Of a DNA stretch of 44,286 nucleotides, positions 44,230 through 44,286 are shown in pieces (position 1 is the stretch's first letter; each line of letters opens with the position of its first letter). The stretch comes from Bacteroidetes bacterium GWF2_33_16 (GTDB lineage Bacteria > Bacteroidota > Bacteroidia > Bacteroidales > UBA12077). The stretch covers positions 1 to 44,286 of the forward strand of contig MEOE01000002.1 of NCBI GenBank assembly GCA_001768565.1. The letters are read 5' to 3'. The notes under the pieces are model-generated. The model made no database searches. It was not told where the DNA came from and saw only the letters and a program-made list of their open reading frames with translations. Both the position numbers and the translations under genes were made by a program.

Positions 44230-44286
44230 CACCCGCTAAAAGGGGGAATAAAAAGAGGATAACAAAAAAGGGATTAGAGAAGAAAA

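Overview
The window looks like a chromosomal segment from a Bacteroidota bacterium, most likely a Bacteroidales/Marinilabiliales-type relative. The evidence is low GC, A-rich translation starts instead of Shine-Dalgarno sites, TAnnTTTG-type -7 promoter elements, a Bacteroidota-type division/cell-wall (dcw) cluster without ddl, murB or murF, an FtsZ ending in NSYLHDNVD, a GldN-like lipoprotein, and the coaX / outer-membrane protein / TPR / lptC / ppiD-like gene order. The taxon is inferred from these traits, not measured.

Layout. (1) 1-8870 is accessory DNA. Its genes are all on the minus strand: a MORN-repeat membrane protein, a lipoprotein, a TonB-C-like secreted protein, a TPR-DUF2971 protein, a PqqD-like/radical SAM/SPASM peptide maturase, an unlisted 39-codon peptide gene just upstream of the maturase, and a GIY-YIG nuclease set among palindromic repeats. 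(2) 8871-24660 is a compact plus-strand dcw cluster: mraZ, rsmH, ftsL-like, ftsI-type PBP, murE, mraY, murD, ftsW, murG, murC, ftsQ, ftsA, ftsZ, then a yqeY-like gene. It is preceded by four 10-bp-phased TGG boxes that look like a MraZ operator. (3) 24682-27873 holds a polytopic membrane protein, a beta-barrel-like protein and a B12-binding-type radical SAM enzyme, closed by a bidirectional terminator. (4) 27909-38885 (minus) holds a PpiD-like chaperone, a small membrane protein, LptC, a TPR protein, an outer-membrane protein, type III pantothenate kinase, Mfd and class I fructose-1,6-bisphosphatase. (5) 39098-43925 holds aspartate kinase (plus), converging on a D-3-phosphoglycerate dehydrogenase-like enzyme, a GldN-like lipoprotein, a dihydroorotase and a polyprenol-phosphate mannosyltransferase-like GT2 (minus). 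A strong promoter at the right edge points out of the window.

The best candidate for an undescribed system is the minus-strand unit 7458->4248. It has a 39-aa precursor-like peptide with a Cys/Arg/Pro/Gly-rich, four-residue-periodic C-terminus and a consensus Shine-Dalgarno, then a radical SAM/SPASM maturase with a PqqD-like recognition domain, then a TPR-DUF2971 protein, with a terminator-like hairpin after it. The gene order and architectures match a RiPP (ribosomally made, post-translationally modified peptide) cassette. The modification, the product and the role of the third gene are unknown.
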